NCBI GenBank assembly: GCA_012064415.1
Contig: SSNU01000228.1
Span: 1-64,000, forward strand
DNA: 64,000 nucleotides
Source of the DNA: Gyrodactylus bullatarudis
Lineage: Eukaryota; Platyhelminthes; Monogenea; Gyrodactylidea; Gyrodactylidae
Direction of reading: 5' to 3'
Positions 48,993 through 61,900 of this stretch are shown piece by piece. Under the pieces are notes generated by a model. It was given only the letters and a program-made list of their open reading frames with translations. It was not told the DNA's origin and made no database searches. The translations under genes were made by a program, and so were the position numbers. Position 1 is the first letter of the stretch, and each line of letters starts with the position of its first letter.

Positions 48993-49391
48993 CCTGGTCT
49001 TATAATTTTTTGATTCAAAATATAATTTTATTTTTAACTTTGTACATGCCTAGTTGTCTACTATGAATTATGATTAAATCAAGTAATATAATACTAGATA
49101 GGTAGGTTTAGTAGCTTCTGAGAATTGCTTCCTAAAACTGTAAGGTAGAGATCTCATTGATCTCATAGAAAATCTTGACGGGTAAGCACATTTCGTAGGT
49201 TATAATTTTTCTTAATATATTCCAAATTCAAGAAATATTTTTGTCGGTTTGATTGTCGGGATCGTTTTGACTCAAAATTTTTGAGATAAAACATTCAAAT
49301 TTGGAATCTTTTCTTTTTTATTTATACAAACATTTTGAATTTTATAAGATTGAAAAATTGTTTAAGTCCGATATTATTATAAAAAATTTTC
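48993..49391. other. spacer between WRB and NOP9
   Basis: 399 bp, AT-rich. It could hold the NOP9 promoter. No AATAAA or TATA box is clear. Confidence 0.4.
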
Positions 49392-52013
49392 ATGACATTA
49401 ACTAATGAGGAAAAAACAAGTAATTATACCGAGATAAATCTTCCCAATTTGAACAAGCTGGACGACGAAAGCAAAAAATTAATTGTCCATACGAAGATTA
49501 TCGAACTACTTGATAATCCTGTCTCACTTTTGAACCGAGTTAAAATCTCGAAATATTTTGAGCAAATAGTTGAGATAGCTGAACCAGAGGATATTCTCGC
49601 TATTCTTAAACATTTATTCTCAGATTTTGACTATCTACATGAAAGTGATAACTATCATTTACTGTTTAGGACTCTCAGAGCTTATTCCAAAATCAAAGAT
49701 TCAAATCCAAATGATCTAATTAATTCAAAAGTAAATGAATTGATGAATAAACTCTGGGATAGTTATCCTCAATTTCTCTCTGATCCAAGAAAACAAAACA
49801 CGCTTATTGGTTACTTAACTTTGGCCTCGGGTGTCTACGTGAATAAGGAGAGAAAAGTTGAAGAAATTACTTGTCCTCTTGATAAATACATTGATGAACG
49901 ACTGAGCAATCTTCAAAAATGCTTTCTTGATTCGAAGAAAATTATCAACATTCTCAAAGACAAATTGATGTCCAATTTTACCCAGTATTTAATTACAATA
50001 TTGTCGATTAAGAAATCAGAGGAATTTGAAATAATCTGTGAAGAATTCTTAAATCTCAAGACAATTTTCAACAAGTCGAATGATGATAATATGCCATTTT
50101 TCTTAACATCTCCCCCACATTGTATGTTTGTAGAGACATTGATAAAAGTTTGCAAGGATGAAGATGTTCTCAATAAAATTATTAAGGAATACATCTTGCC
50201 TCATGTTGAGGCGATAGCAAAATCAGAAAAATGTAGTTTTATTCTAGGTGTAATTCTCAACCAAGATAATATGAAAATAAGAAAGAAAATTGTTGATAAT
50301 ATAATTTCTATAGATTTAATTGGCAAAGCTCTCAATAAAAACCAACACATTTTCATTCAAAAACTCTTGGACATTTTAACTAATTACGAGCAAAAGACAG
50401 TCAAAAAAATTTACAAAGTAAGTTCTTTCCTCATGGTCTATTTGCATTTCTCAAACTTATTTACATAACAACTTGCTATTAATTTATTTAAACCAATTAA
50501 ATGTAGTTTAGATTAGTTTAAATTAGTTTTTCTGTATTTGATTGATAAACTTCATTAATAATGAATCATTATGGAGAACAAATATTAATATAATCCCTTG
50601 ATATTATTTAATGAGTATTAATATCTTTTCTTGGTTATCTACAAAAATGCATTTAATTTTTTCAAATCCTTAACCAACCTAAAAATGTCTAAGCACAATG
50701 AATTATTTTTATATAGACAGATTGATGTAGAAATAAAACAATAACATCATTTATTAAAGTAAGGCTTTTTGTATAAAAATGAAATATTTTGGCAAAATTA
50801 TTCATACAGCTGATTGATTTTTTCCTTAATTCAGACAAAAATATTATTTACTTTAATCATCAGACTATCTAAATACTGTAATCTATGCTCAACATGTGTC
50901 CTAATAATTGTAATGAATTTGTTTATTTAAAAATTCATCTTGGAAGCACAATTTCTGAATTCATCTTTTTCTTTTTAAGAATGTGATTGGTCAATTTAAT
51001 GATGACAGCAATGATTTATCTGACAAAACTATCCGAAAACTAGTTGGCTTTGTCTTAGATGATAAAACTTTACCAGACATTACTTTGGGTATTGACAAAG
51101 TTTCCCTTCCGGGCTGCTTGATTGCTCAGAAAATGCTATCCCTTAAAGTTGAAAAAAATATTCTTGTGGATAGCATTCTTGACCTTAATCAGAATCGTCT
51201 CTTAGCTTGGATTCAGCATCCACAACTCCATCACGTTATTGAGGCATTTTTAACCTCAAAATTTGTAAAACTGGAGAAGAAAGAACAAATCATCAACCAA
51301 GTCAAGGTATGCAATCTTTCATCTCAAAAAATTATTCTTAAGTACCAGCAAAATTAGATAATTTTCATTAAGTTCTGAGTATCAAATTTTCAATAATTTT
51401 ACACCAGAAAGTTCTCTTGTTTTATTATAATCTAATCGTTTAAAATATCTTGACGATATTTCTATAAGATCAGCTTTTATATGGGTCTCGACTCTATCTT
51501 AATGGGTTGTACATATTTTTATAGTTTACAAATGAAAGGGGGGATCATACTTTATTTCTTTTTTGCAAATACAAAAGATTAATTAACATAATTTTCACTT
51601 TAATCAAGCTCAAACTAGTACAGCTTGTCAATAACAAATTTGGCAGTAGAATTATTGATGGAATCTGGAAACTTCTGTTGGAAGAATACCCAGAAAATCC
51701 AAATTTGAAAAAAGAGATGATTGAAATTGCCACAATATTATCCACAGAAAAATTAAATCATCCTTCTCCTGGTTATTATGTTGCCAGAAATCTACGATTG
51801 GCTGAATTTGTCAATAATCTTGAGCGCTGGAAAAGTTATCATTTCGATGAGGGAAAATTGAAAGTAGAGAATACTAAATCAAGTCAAAAGAGATCACACG
51901 ATTTTCCTGACAGTAAATACACACCCAAGAATTCCGCAAAGAACAAAGGCTCTTCGAGTAGAAAAAGATTTTGGAAAAATAAAGCCAAAAAACGAAAAGT
52001 TGATAATGAATAA
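49392..52013 (+). CDS. NOP9: NOP9-type Pumilio-repeat nucleolar protein, three exons
   Basis: Exons 49392-50417, 50980-51306 and 51609-52013 join in phase 0 to give 585 aa; human NOP9 is 636 aa. It is all-helical, with degenerate Pumilio-type repeats. LLAWIQHPQLHHVIEAFLTS and NKFGSRIIDGIWKLL are the most typical blocks (compare SRVIDAIW in the family), followed by YYVARNLRLAEFVNNLERW. The C-terminus is very Lys/Arg-rich (SSSRKRFWKNKAKKRK), suited to nucleolar location. NOP9 binds pre-rRNA and is needed for 18S maturation. A second in-frame acceptor at 51622-51623 would remove 5 aa; I chose the earlier one because it restores the spacing before FGSR. Third same-strand gene after MED21 and WRB, 400 bp from WRB. 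Confidence 0.87.
50418..50979 (+). other. NOP9 intron 1
   Basis: 562 bp between GTAAGT and TTTTTAAG. AT-rich, no other feature. Confidence 0.7.
51307..51608 (+). other. NOP9 intron 2
   Basis: 302 bp between GTATGC and AATCAAG (or 317 bp to the alternative GTACAG). No other feature. Confidence 0.6.
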
Positions 52014-52645
52014 ATTTTTCATTGACCTCACATAGAAAATGTTTATTAATATGTCTAAAAACTAGTCCAAAAAGAACAAAAAATAAGGGTATTTTCAATT
52101 CAAAAAAAGAGTAGAATCTATTTCTTTTCAACTTGTTTGGGATTGATAAAAATTATATTTAAATAAATAAGAAAGGATGCCGAAAAATTTTTGAGGAATA
52201 AGCGCTTTATTTCAGACATACCCTTCAGCCTCTTACATGCTAAAAAAAATATAATTAAATCTGATTGGCTCTCATAATGATCAGGGTTGGAGGGCATTTG
52301 CATTGTCTATCGAGTTATTACATTGTCATAATTGTTTGGCTTTTGAGGTGATTGACAATAACCACCCTAGGGTGGGTCACATTTCTCATGCATATACGAT
52401 ATGAAAGTATATAGGGTTAGGCATAAACTTAGAGTGTAGTGTAACATTGACATATGAGGTCTTTGTATAGTATACACTGTATATAGCATTGATCATCATA
52501 ATAATAATGTTGGAACACATGTAATATGTCAGGGATACTATAGATTTCACTCTCAATTTTGTTGGCTGAAGTATTTGGTAATTTTGTTAGAGTTATTTTC
52601 TACATCTGAACGCCTCATTCTTTTCCTTGATTCTTGAGGTTGGCT

Positions 52646-53871
52646 ACTATACCTTTTTCAGGTCTAGTTCGTAGAATGAAGAAGTCAATTTTGTATTTTT
52701 TCATTTTGTATTTGTAAAACTCAATTGTCTATTTAGTATGTAATTAAGGCTGGAAAAAAAACAAAATTGAATTAACATGAATACTTCACACTGTAGATTG
52801 ATTGGGTTTTTTTTTCAATTGTGCACTCGAAAGAGTAATTATAATGACTGTGGAATTTTTTTTAGATCTTTACAATTTTCAATTTCGTATTTTTTCAATT
52901 CTCTTTCATAAATATGAATAGTCAATTTCGTTCAGTTTACGTGCAAAGTTAAATAGAAATAATAATTACAGAAAATATTTATTTTATCAAAAATTATTAT
53001 CATTAATTAATTATAACTATTCAGTTAAATCTTCCAAATTCATAGCAGGAATATAAAATCACCTATGACAATTATCATTGATAACACGGGTAGTGATTTG
53101 GAAAAATAAATCTTGATCAGGTTGAACTTTTCTGGAAAAAAATTTTGTGCTGATTTCAGATCTGCTTTCAGAATTTCGCAATATAATATAATGCACCAGC
53201 CCACAGTGCAATTGAAAATGAAATAAATTTTGAAGATGTGAGAATTCAGCGTTTAGTTCCATATTCTTTTTTATTGAAATAATTCTGAAGTCAAAAGATT
53301 GCTAGCAGCTCAGAGATCGGAAATATTGGCTTACCAACGCGATAACGGCAATCCTACCATTCAAGAAGTTAGGCTAAGAAGGTTAGAACTTATTGCTGAG
53401 AATGCAAAAGCATCAATAACAACAGATAAAATTTTTTCGGCAACTTTTTATATCGAAAAATTTATATTCCTGCTATGAATTTGGAAGATTTAACTGAATA
53501 GTTATAATTAATTAATGATAATAATTTTTGATAAAATAAATATTTTCTGTAATTATTATTTCTATTTAACTTTGCACGTAAACTGAACGAAATTGACTAT
53601 TCATATTTATGAAAGAGAATTGAAAAAATACGAAATTGAAAATTGTAAAGATCTAAAAAAAATTCCACAGTCATTATAATTACTCTTTCGAGTGCACAAT
53701 TGAAAAAAAACCCAATCAATCTACAGTGTGAAGTATTCATGTTAATTCAATTTTGTTTTTTTTCCAGCCTTAATTACATACTAAATAGACAATTGAGTTT
53801 TACAAATACAAAATGAAAAAATACAAAATTGACTTCTTCATTCTACGAACTAGACCTGAAAAAGGTATAGT
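52646..53871. repeat. 411-bp near-perfect inverted repeat with 403-bp loop
   Basis: Arms 52646-53057 and 53461-53871. The only difference I noticed is one base in a T run. The arms begin ACTATACCTTTTTCAGG and end at CAGGAATATAAA. They are non-coding. Such identity implies recent origin or conversion between arms. Confidence 0.8.
53274..53481 (+). CDS. short protein-like open frame in the loop of the inverted repeat
   Basis: After a TGA at 53271, a frame stays open until TGA near 53479 and includes KRLLAAQRSEILAYQRDNG and EVRLRRLELIAENAKAS. Charged, helix-like composition is unusual for chance AT-rich sequence. It has no ATG at its start. Not recognised. It may be an exon piece or part of the mobile element. 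Confidence 0.2.
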
Positions 53872-53890
53872 CTGAGCTGAGGATGCAATC

Positions 53891-54433
53891 CTATTGTTCA
53901 CATTTAAGACCAAGCGGTTTTATTATTTTCTTTTGTTTGCATAGGCTAGGGTTTTCTTTCTTGATGAAAAAGGCTTTGGCTGTTTTCAAAGTATTCTTCC
54001 CAGTTTGTCTATAGAGGATATAAAAGTTCGATGGGGAAGCTTTTTTGTCACATACTTTAACATGATCTCTTATGACCGTGTTACCAGTGTAGAGATGTTC
54101 CTCAATTCTGTCTTCTAGTCTTCTCGTTGTACGTCCAATATACTCTTCTTCACAAGGACATTGAAACTTATAAACTACAAATGACGATTTACTATAATCC
54201 AATAAGTCTTTAGATTCATTTGTAAACATCTTATTTGTCTTGAAAATGAATCTGACTTTCTTATCAGGAAATGATGTTTGAAATATCTGGTTCACTTTTT
54301 GTTTCAAGAATGTGCTGCGGTTATCCCCCATGAAAGGCACTCTTAGATAAATGGGCTGGTTCTCTTCCTCTTCTCTTTTGTCCTCATCATTAGAATCCAT
54401 ATTATTAAGAATGAATTGTCTTGGATAATCCAA
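53891..54433 (-). pseudogene. Penelope-like element fragment: linker and GIY-YIG endonuclease domain
   Basis: A 180-aa open frame without reverse transcriptase. The first third (IYLRVPFMGDNRSTFLKQK, VRFIFKTNKMF) is like the linker after the RT in Penelope-like elements. Next come SSFVVYKFQCPC and EEEYIGRTTRRLEDRIEEH, the GIY-YIG nuclease core, with the paired Cys (CPC) and the H...C (DHVKVC) of the Penelope type, and the catalytic Arg/Glu region. The C-terminus (FFIKKENPSLCKQKK) is normal. The RT-containing 5' part is missing, and the frame starts inside the outer inverted arm. It encodes at most a free endonuclease domain, so I class it as a truncated relic. Confidence 0.85.
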
Positions 54434-54576
54434 ATCATTATGAGAGCCAATCAGATTTATTTATGTTTTTCTTTGTTTTTAATATATATTTGGCATGTAA
54501 GAGGCTGAAGGGTATGCCTGAAATAAAGCGCTTATTCCTCAAAAATTTCTCGGCATCCTTTCTTATTTATTTAAAT

Positions 54577-55714
54577 GCTCTCACCGTTTGCACAACTGAC
54601 TGATGATATTAAAAGTCATTCTCATACCCTAAAAATTATATTAATAAATGAAAATCAGTCAAACTCAAATTTGAATTATAGGAAATAAATAAAAATGTAT
54701 AGTCATATTCTTTTTCACTCTAAGGTAAACATGCATTAGAAAGGAATTGGAAGAAATATAGAAGGCAAATCAGATCTAGAAAGGTTTTGAATAGACTGAA
54801 AGAAATTAGATTTTATCCTTTTTTGTTCTAAAACTAGATGATATGATGATGATGATGCTATACTATTGTATTTTTATAAAAAGCTCAATATCTTTCAACT
54901 TTCGACTCAATTTTTTAAATCGATTTCAAAGATTTGAAGCAATTAAATGCTGACATTTTTTATCAACATTAGACAAGTGACTCGAATTTGGAAGTTACAT
55001 CGAAATTCGTTTGTGGGAAATCGGAAAATTCAAATTTCTAATCACCACGAAGGAATGCGACCCAAAATTTAAGAGCTCAATCTTTTTCTTGAAATTCAGA
55101 ATTTGTCTCATTTTTGTCAAATGGAATTTTTCGGAAATCCTATTTATTTTAATGACTTATTGACCCATTTTATCATGGGATTCAAAATGTGTGGCGCTAC
55201 AAAATTTAATTGGTTTTTATTCTGATTAATCACCGAGTCATAAGGCATCACCAGAGAATATCCCCATTTATCATGAAATATCATTTATTTATTTACAAAA
55301 TATAAAGTTTACCATAAAGTTAAAAAGTTATTTCATTATGGATTGTGGTAGTAATGAAAGAATCAGTCCTTCAAAAAGAGAACTAAGGGATGATGACTCA
55401 TGAGTCGTTGTTGATTACATAATTATCATTTCACATTGATGTCTATATGATTAAGATCATTAACCCAATGAATGAATTTTAAAAACAAATAGATTATTAC
55501 TGAAAAAATATGATGACTGCAATAGGGGACGGACATAAAAATGATCAAGACTATAGTTTAAAAATGAAGAGAGTTGATATGGGGGATAACAAAGTTTAGA
55601 GATACATAAAAATTTATGTTAAGTAGATCAATTTTAACATTTAACATTAGGATAAATGGAATAGCTATTATTGGAAAAAATAGATTTGATTGTATAATAT
55701 AGAAAAATGACTTT
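54577..55714. other. intergenic stretch between NOP9/Penelope region and the PTB 3' end
   Basis: AT-rich. It contains a small GATGAT run near 54838-54858 and, at about 54960-55150, a repeat related to sequence near 62200-62420. TTTATTTATTT near 55275-55290 is an AATAAA-type signal on the minus strand that could serve the PTB gene, about 430 bp past its stop. Confidence 0.4.
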
Positions 55715-55972
55715 TTAGTAAATCTTCCAGTTGTTTGAATTTGCCTCTTCACTTGTACCATTTTCGATAATTTTGGAACTGGCTGATGGTACATCTGGGG
55801 AGTTTTCTTCGACCATCTTTATATCACTGTTAGATGATACCTCTTCGAGGTTGTTGACTGAGGACCTTTTATTTTGCTGGTTAAAGGTTGATGATTTTGG
55901 TGGGACTATCTGTGATCGGCTAAAGCATACACGAATACGATTCTCTTCAGAGATAGGATAATTATGCATTTC
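55715..55972 (-). CDS. heph: PTB last exon: RRM4 end and extended tail
   Basis: 86 codons with stop. EMHNYPISEENRIRVCFSRS completes RRM4. The remaining residues (SSVNNLEEVSSNSDIKMVEE and onward to NNWKIY) have no PTB counterpart I know of. Confidence 0.9.
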   Translation of the reverse strand, partial: EMHNYPISEENRIRVCFSRSQIVPPKSSTFNQQNKRSSVNNLEEVSSNSDIKMVEENSPDVPSASSKIIENGTSEEANSNNWKIY

Positions 55973-58900
55973 CTAATAAAAGAATAGAAATGAGAGTTTA
56001 TTTCTAAAATTGAAACAGAGATCTTTTAAAAAATCTCTTGAATGGGGTCCAGCTAAAAAATTATTAGCTCTTTGTGTAGTGAAAATTAAAAATTATAAAC
56101 TTGCATTAGTACGTATTTTAGTAAGAATATTTTATAAACTATAAAATTTGATATCATTGAATGAACAGTGAGAGCTGTATGATCAGAAAAATGAATGAAT
56201 CCAGTCGAGTGGAGAAAAGAAAATCTTTTAATGAAAGAATGAGAAGAAAATAAACAATAATTAAACAAAAAGACAATGGAGTACACAATGAAATAAATTC
56301 TTTTCTATAGTTGAGCAGAAAATAAAAGTCTGAAAGGTCTAATTAGTAGAAGAACATAAATGGAATAGTATTATCAAGTACAACTTGAGTAATTACGAGA
56401 ATAGGATTCGAGATTGTTAAATTCCTTTTGATGACTACACCACTTGTTTAGAGCACCGCTTATCTTTAAAAAAATGAGCATTCGGTGATGTACAAATTCT
56501 GAGCAATTTGTTCATGCTAAAATCTTTGCTTGAAACACTCTAATCTAAGAGTAGGAAATTCCCTGAAAGCTAATTTAATTGGGCTGAAATTAATAATTAT
56601 TAGAAAATTAGATTTGAGCCATTCAATTTCTTATTTTAAAGACATTTTTAATCTGACTCGAAATCCACAAAAATTTAATTTTTTCGAATAGGATCAAGAT
56701 TTTTTGGAATCTAGATCACTTTTACGATATAGGAAAAAAAATTCGAAAAAAATCAACTTTTAAGGCATATTTCAAATTTCAAAGTAGCGCCAAGTCTTCC
56801 TTATTTGAACTTTGCAGAGTTAAGAATTTTGCTAATTCCCAAGTGAGAAAGTGATCCAAAGTTGATCTTTAGGATCAAGATTAGACAAAGAAATTAAATA
56901 TGCCGAATCAGATTATGAGAATCACCACATGATCGTGTGAAAATCGATGAAATTTATATGACTCAAGATCCCTGAAAAATTACGAATTTATTTTCTTCAT
57001 ATCGTGATAGTGGTTCCCCTGATCTAGATTCCAAATAATTATGTTCGATTTCTTGATGAGAATATAATATTTTGAGAATTTTATAAAATCATAAATTTCC
57101 ATCTTCATATTATCAACTAGGCGTAGATTCAAGTTCATCTATAAATCTAGAACACATCGCTGCGAGTTGAAAAATTCCCTGAGAAGAAAAGCAGTGCTCT
57201 ACCCTTGTTATAATTATTTTGCCTTTGTTATTGTAAAATCGAATGGTCTTCATTAAATTTTGTAAAGTGATTGTAAAACAATTTTTGAACTAAAAATCAT
57301 TATGTTGTACATTTGTATAATGCGTTTTTTTAATTAACAAGACCTGATAAGGAATTTGATTCTTATTAATAGAATTACTTCCTTAATTTACATTAAATAT
57401 ATAGAGAAGATAAATAAATATTCAATAATTGAATGAAACAAAACAGTATATTGAGCAGTGTAGTCTAGTAAAATGAATAAATTATTAAATCCCACTACCT
57501 TGAGCAAAAAATACAAGGAATACACAGATAAATGAATAGAAAAGGTAGTCTATAGTGAGAGTGAATGGCTCTAGGATGAATATTGAGAGGCTTCTACTCA
57601 ATAGTATTATTATTATCATCATCATTTTTATCTAAACACAAAGTCTCATGAGGAATTAAGGAAAAAATGTTGAAGAAACAAGAGAAACGTACTAGAAAAA
57701 CTGAAAATTATTCATCTGATTTGAGATAAAGGAAAATAGTGGCAAGTTAGGAAACAAGTCATCTTGAAATTTACTATTCTTTCATACAATATCAGAGAGG
57801 ATTGGAAAATTTTACTGAAAAAATACAATGTAACACCTTTGAGGAATTTGAAATCTTTAAAGATTTAATCACAATCAAGTCAATGTTGAGAAGGTTGGAA
57901 AATCAACTTTAAAACAATTCATTCATAGAAATCTATATCTATATAATGAAAGAGATTCGTCTGGTTAAAATAAGGAAGAAATGCAAGTGGAAAATTATAC
58001 CTTTAAATACGTGAGAAGTATTATAATAATATCATTATTCATGAAGAGAATAAATTCACTCAAGGAATAGTAATAATAATCTTGGACAGGGGAAAGAATC
58101 TCTGTTGGAAGCACGTATGGTAAGGAGAGGATGATGTAACAAAGTGGATCCTTTCTATAATACACGATGTCAATTTAAAGTTGGAAAAGAAAAAATTTGA
58201 TTTATGTCCAGGAGGAAATGAAGAAAGAGCACTGATTATAGCTGTTTTTTTGAAGCAAAAAATAATGATCAAAAAACAGGATATTTCGATGTATACACAT
58301 TATTTCTGCAGCAGTAGTAAACAAATGATGCAAGATATTTAAAAATATATTTCATCCTTACACTCATTAAACAGAAAAATTAACTAAAAAGTGAGAAAGA
58401 ATCGAATACTCCAAATAAAAAGTTGATAATTTCTCACCATACACACCAAGAACATCTAGTTTAGTATTGAAAGGAAGGAGGGGCAAGGAGTAGAGAATGA
58501 ATTAGTGATACGCAAAAAGAATAAAAAATAATTAGAATATACGTTCAGAGGGAAAGGTCCCAAGTTTTGCTACGCAGAAAAGAAATTAATCAACTTTTCC
58601 TATGATTAATTGTGATTTTTACTCAAGTGGGTGTTCAAGAACGCAAATCACTTACAAAATGAGATAAAATCTCGTTTTCCAAATGAGAACATAAAGAATC
58701 TTGCGAGAAATATTAGCTGAAGGAAAAAGCTTTTGGAAAAGTTGACTTCTAGGCCATAGTAATCAAAATCCTAAATGTTCATTTCAAAAGTAAGGAAGAA
58801 ATTTCAAGAGAAAAAATAGAAAAGAAAAAAAAGTAAAGTTAATGGTGAACCTTGTTCTCATTTTCCATTAGATGCAGCCTGAAAATAATTTCCAAGCAAC

Positions 58901-61900
58901 CATATCTGTTTATAAAGTGCACAGGTTTCTATTATTGATACATGTTGGATAAGCATGGAAAGGTTAATGAATGTATGGGTTGATTTGAATGCATTCATCA
59001 GATTATTTATTTTTCTATGTAATTCAATTTGTTTTGGTAATAATGATTATGAAAAAATGAAAACTCAAAAGGTTAAATACACGCATAAACTATATGTACA
59101 AATATTCATAAAATACATTTTCATTGCGTATTATTAGATTCAACCCAAATCTATTAAACGATATGGCTTTTCTATTTTCTATTTAAAAAGACACTGAAGT
59201 TAGTAATTAAAGAGAAGATGGAAAAGGAGTGCCTTTTGAAAGGTCAGTATCATCAATTCCGGCATGGAAGAACTTATAATACACCGTGAATATCTAAGTT
59301 CTTTTCAGGTTTTGACTCTTCTAATTAAAAATAAAAAACAGCTGATACAAAGAAAATTAAGAAAATAGGTGCATTGTTAAAAATTCAAATTCTAAGTAAA
59401 ATATTGAAGAACTTTGAAGCGAAATATATAAGAGAAAAATCAAGTTAAAAGTGGGACACGTGATGTTGAAATTCATCTATTTTTCATATAATTGGCTATC
59501 TTTCTGCTATCAAAATGTAACCAAATTTGAAGGTATTACATGAAATTTGAAAAAATTAAATGATTAAAGGAACTGTAGCCGAAATATGTAGAAAATATGA
59601 ATATTCAGGTAAGTTGAAATCAATTCAAGACAAATATTTTTCCTCTCCAAGGACGAGAAATTATACTAGCATAGGAGTTACCAAGAATATTATTACGCAG
59701 AAATTAAAATTTCTAATCTACAGTGACTGATTTAATTACCCCCCAAGAATACCAAGGATCTTTGATATTAATCAGAGGGGTGAGGGTTCTCTTTACTAGG
59801 AATTTCCGAAAAGAACAATAAGCCTGATTTCCTGAAAGGAATGAAAATTAAACTTCAAAGAAATCCTTAATTTCATGAATTGATCTTGAAGAGGAAAAAT
59901 AAATGGAATAAGCTTAAAAAACAATAATTGATTCAGCTGAGCGTAGTCTATTGAGCAAAGAAAAGATTTTAAAGAGTCTAAAATTTACAAAATATTTATA
60001 CCTTTTTTTATTGATTCATAAATTATGGAATGCAGACTGTACTTGATCACCATAGCATTATACATTTCAATTTGTGAGACAGAAATAGACTTACAATTAA
60101 TGCAATCATAGCCAATTCTACGGTGGCAAATTGGAGCAAGGCCATTTTACGTTCACTCCTGCAAGGAGAATAAAATCATGATATTTTCTTTGTGATAAAG
60201 GAAAAATTGGAATCTTAAAATATTCAAAAAAGACTTTGAGCTAAATATATTTAACACTTAGAGGAGAAAAAAGGAAACAATTCAAATCTTTGAAAATTGT
60301 TTGCCTGAAGTTTATATAATACTGCATAAAGAAAGGCAAATAGAGATGGAGAAATCATGGGAACACTCTTCTTTAATTCAATTCGTGTTGCGAAAGAAAT
60401 ATTTAAACTAATCCAACAAGACTTGATGAGAAAATTTCATGAATATATAGTTAAGTATATGGTAAAATTTGAATAGAAAAAAATTATTCATAGTTTTGAA
60501 GAGAAATTTACGGTTAATGATTCCAAATTTACTAGGAAATGTGCTTTATAGAATGCTTGAAAATATTGGGAGATTATTTTCGGTGAATTAATTCAGGAGT
60601 GTTTTCCAAATTTAATCAAGATTATTAGATATAAAATAAGTAGATAGCTCTGGGATTGTTCATTATTGTAGCTCTTTAGCCTCATCTCCTGGTTTTTACA
60701 GAGAAATGACAACTTCAACCCTTAAGAAAAAGAGCTTAATCTGACTAAATTAATTTGTATAAAAATCGTCAAGAAAAAAGGATCTTGACCACTATCATAA
60801 CTTAAAAATTGGTAATTTTATCTGATCCAATAATAATATTTGAGGATTACTTTGACTAAATTTGATCCAAAACTAAGTCACTTGATTATTTTGAGAGAAT
60901 TTGAAAGAATGCCTACTCTAAATTCCTTTTTTATATCATACAAAAGGATACTCAAAAGCTTAATAATTATCGAGTTTCTAGACATTTAATGCATATGATT
61001 TTTCTCAGCAAATAATGACATAATTCTGGATATATAAATATTAAATCTTACAAGCATAAAAAAAACAAATAAATGTCATTAGCTAATTAGAAGAACAGTT
61101 AAATCATTGATAATTAAATGATGACATAAATGTTGGATTTTACTCACAACATTAGCCTGGATTTAATAACTTTGTGTCCGTTCTCATTAAATATTTTCTC
61201 CAAATCTTCAATGAGAATATTACCAGGAAGATTACTTATGTGAAGGACACATGATGGGGCATAAATGTTAGCAAAATTTCTTGAGTTAGCCTTTTTATAT
61301 CTATGAAGGGGTGAATCAAAATAGTCCTTGGTAAGAGACATGGCCAACTGGAGATTTTCATCGTCAGAATTTGGCTGGTTGTGACCATCATCAGCTTCTT
61401 CGAAGTTATCTTCTTCATTTTGTCTTTCTCGAGATTTTCCTTCTTCATACCGGGTTTGAGGATCAGTTGTATTATCAGCTTGAGTTTTACTGACTTTAGA
61501 GAGGATTGCTTGAGAGGGTAACTTTATTTGGTAATACTTAGAAGTGTTGCACAGAATTTTTTTGCCGTACAAAATTTGTCCATTCAAATTTTCAATAGCT
61601 AGAGAATAAAATAATTTTTGAGGGTCGATTTTAAGCCTTACTCTTCGGTAATTTTAAACTGTAAAAACCACTTGAATCCGAAAAAAAAAATTATAAATAC
61701 ACCATGAAATTATAATACACTGTAAAATTATTTCTGGAATAAGCAATAATTTGTTGTATGAGTTAATAAAAACACTGAATATCAATCGATATAAATTATG
61801 ACAAAAAGTAAAACTATCAATAAAAGCATCATTCAAACAAGTAAATTTGCATGATATATATTCTATTCAAGTTTATTCGAGTCAACATCTAAAATTATCA

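Larger units (their letters stand above)
52157..54576. mobile_element. composite inverted-repeat element with Penelope-like coding remnant
   Basis: The outer arms of about 130-150 bp (52157-52290 and about 54430-54576) are imperfect inverses sharing AAGAAAGGATGCCGA and AAGAGGCTGAAGGGTATG type blocks. Inside, 52646-53057 and 53461-53871 are a second, almost perfect inverted pair of about 411 bp around a 403-bp loop. On the right, between the two sets, is the GIY-YIG coding remnant (minus strand). Penelope-like elements are known for inverted or tandem terminal duplications of themselves. I found no clear target duplication. Confidence 0.65.

Noticed and set aside
54838..54858. Short GAT repeat as a possible microsatellite feature
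   Set aside because: Only about four units; too short to annotate separately.
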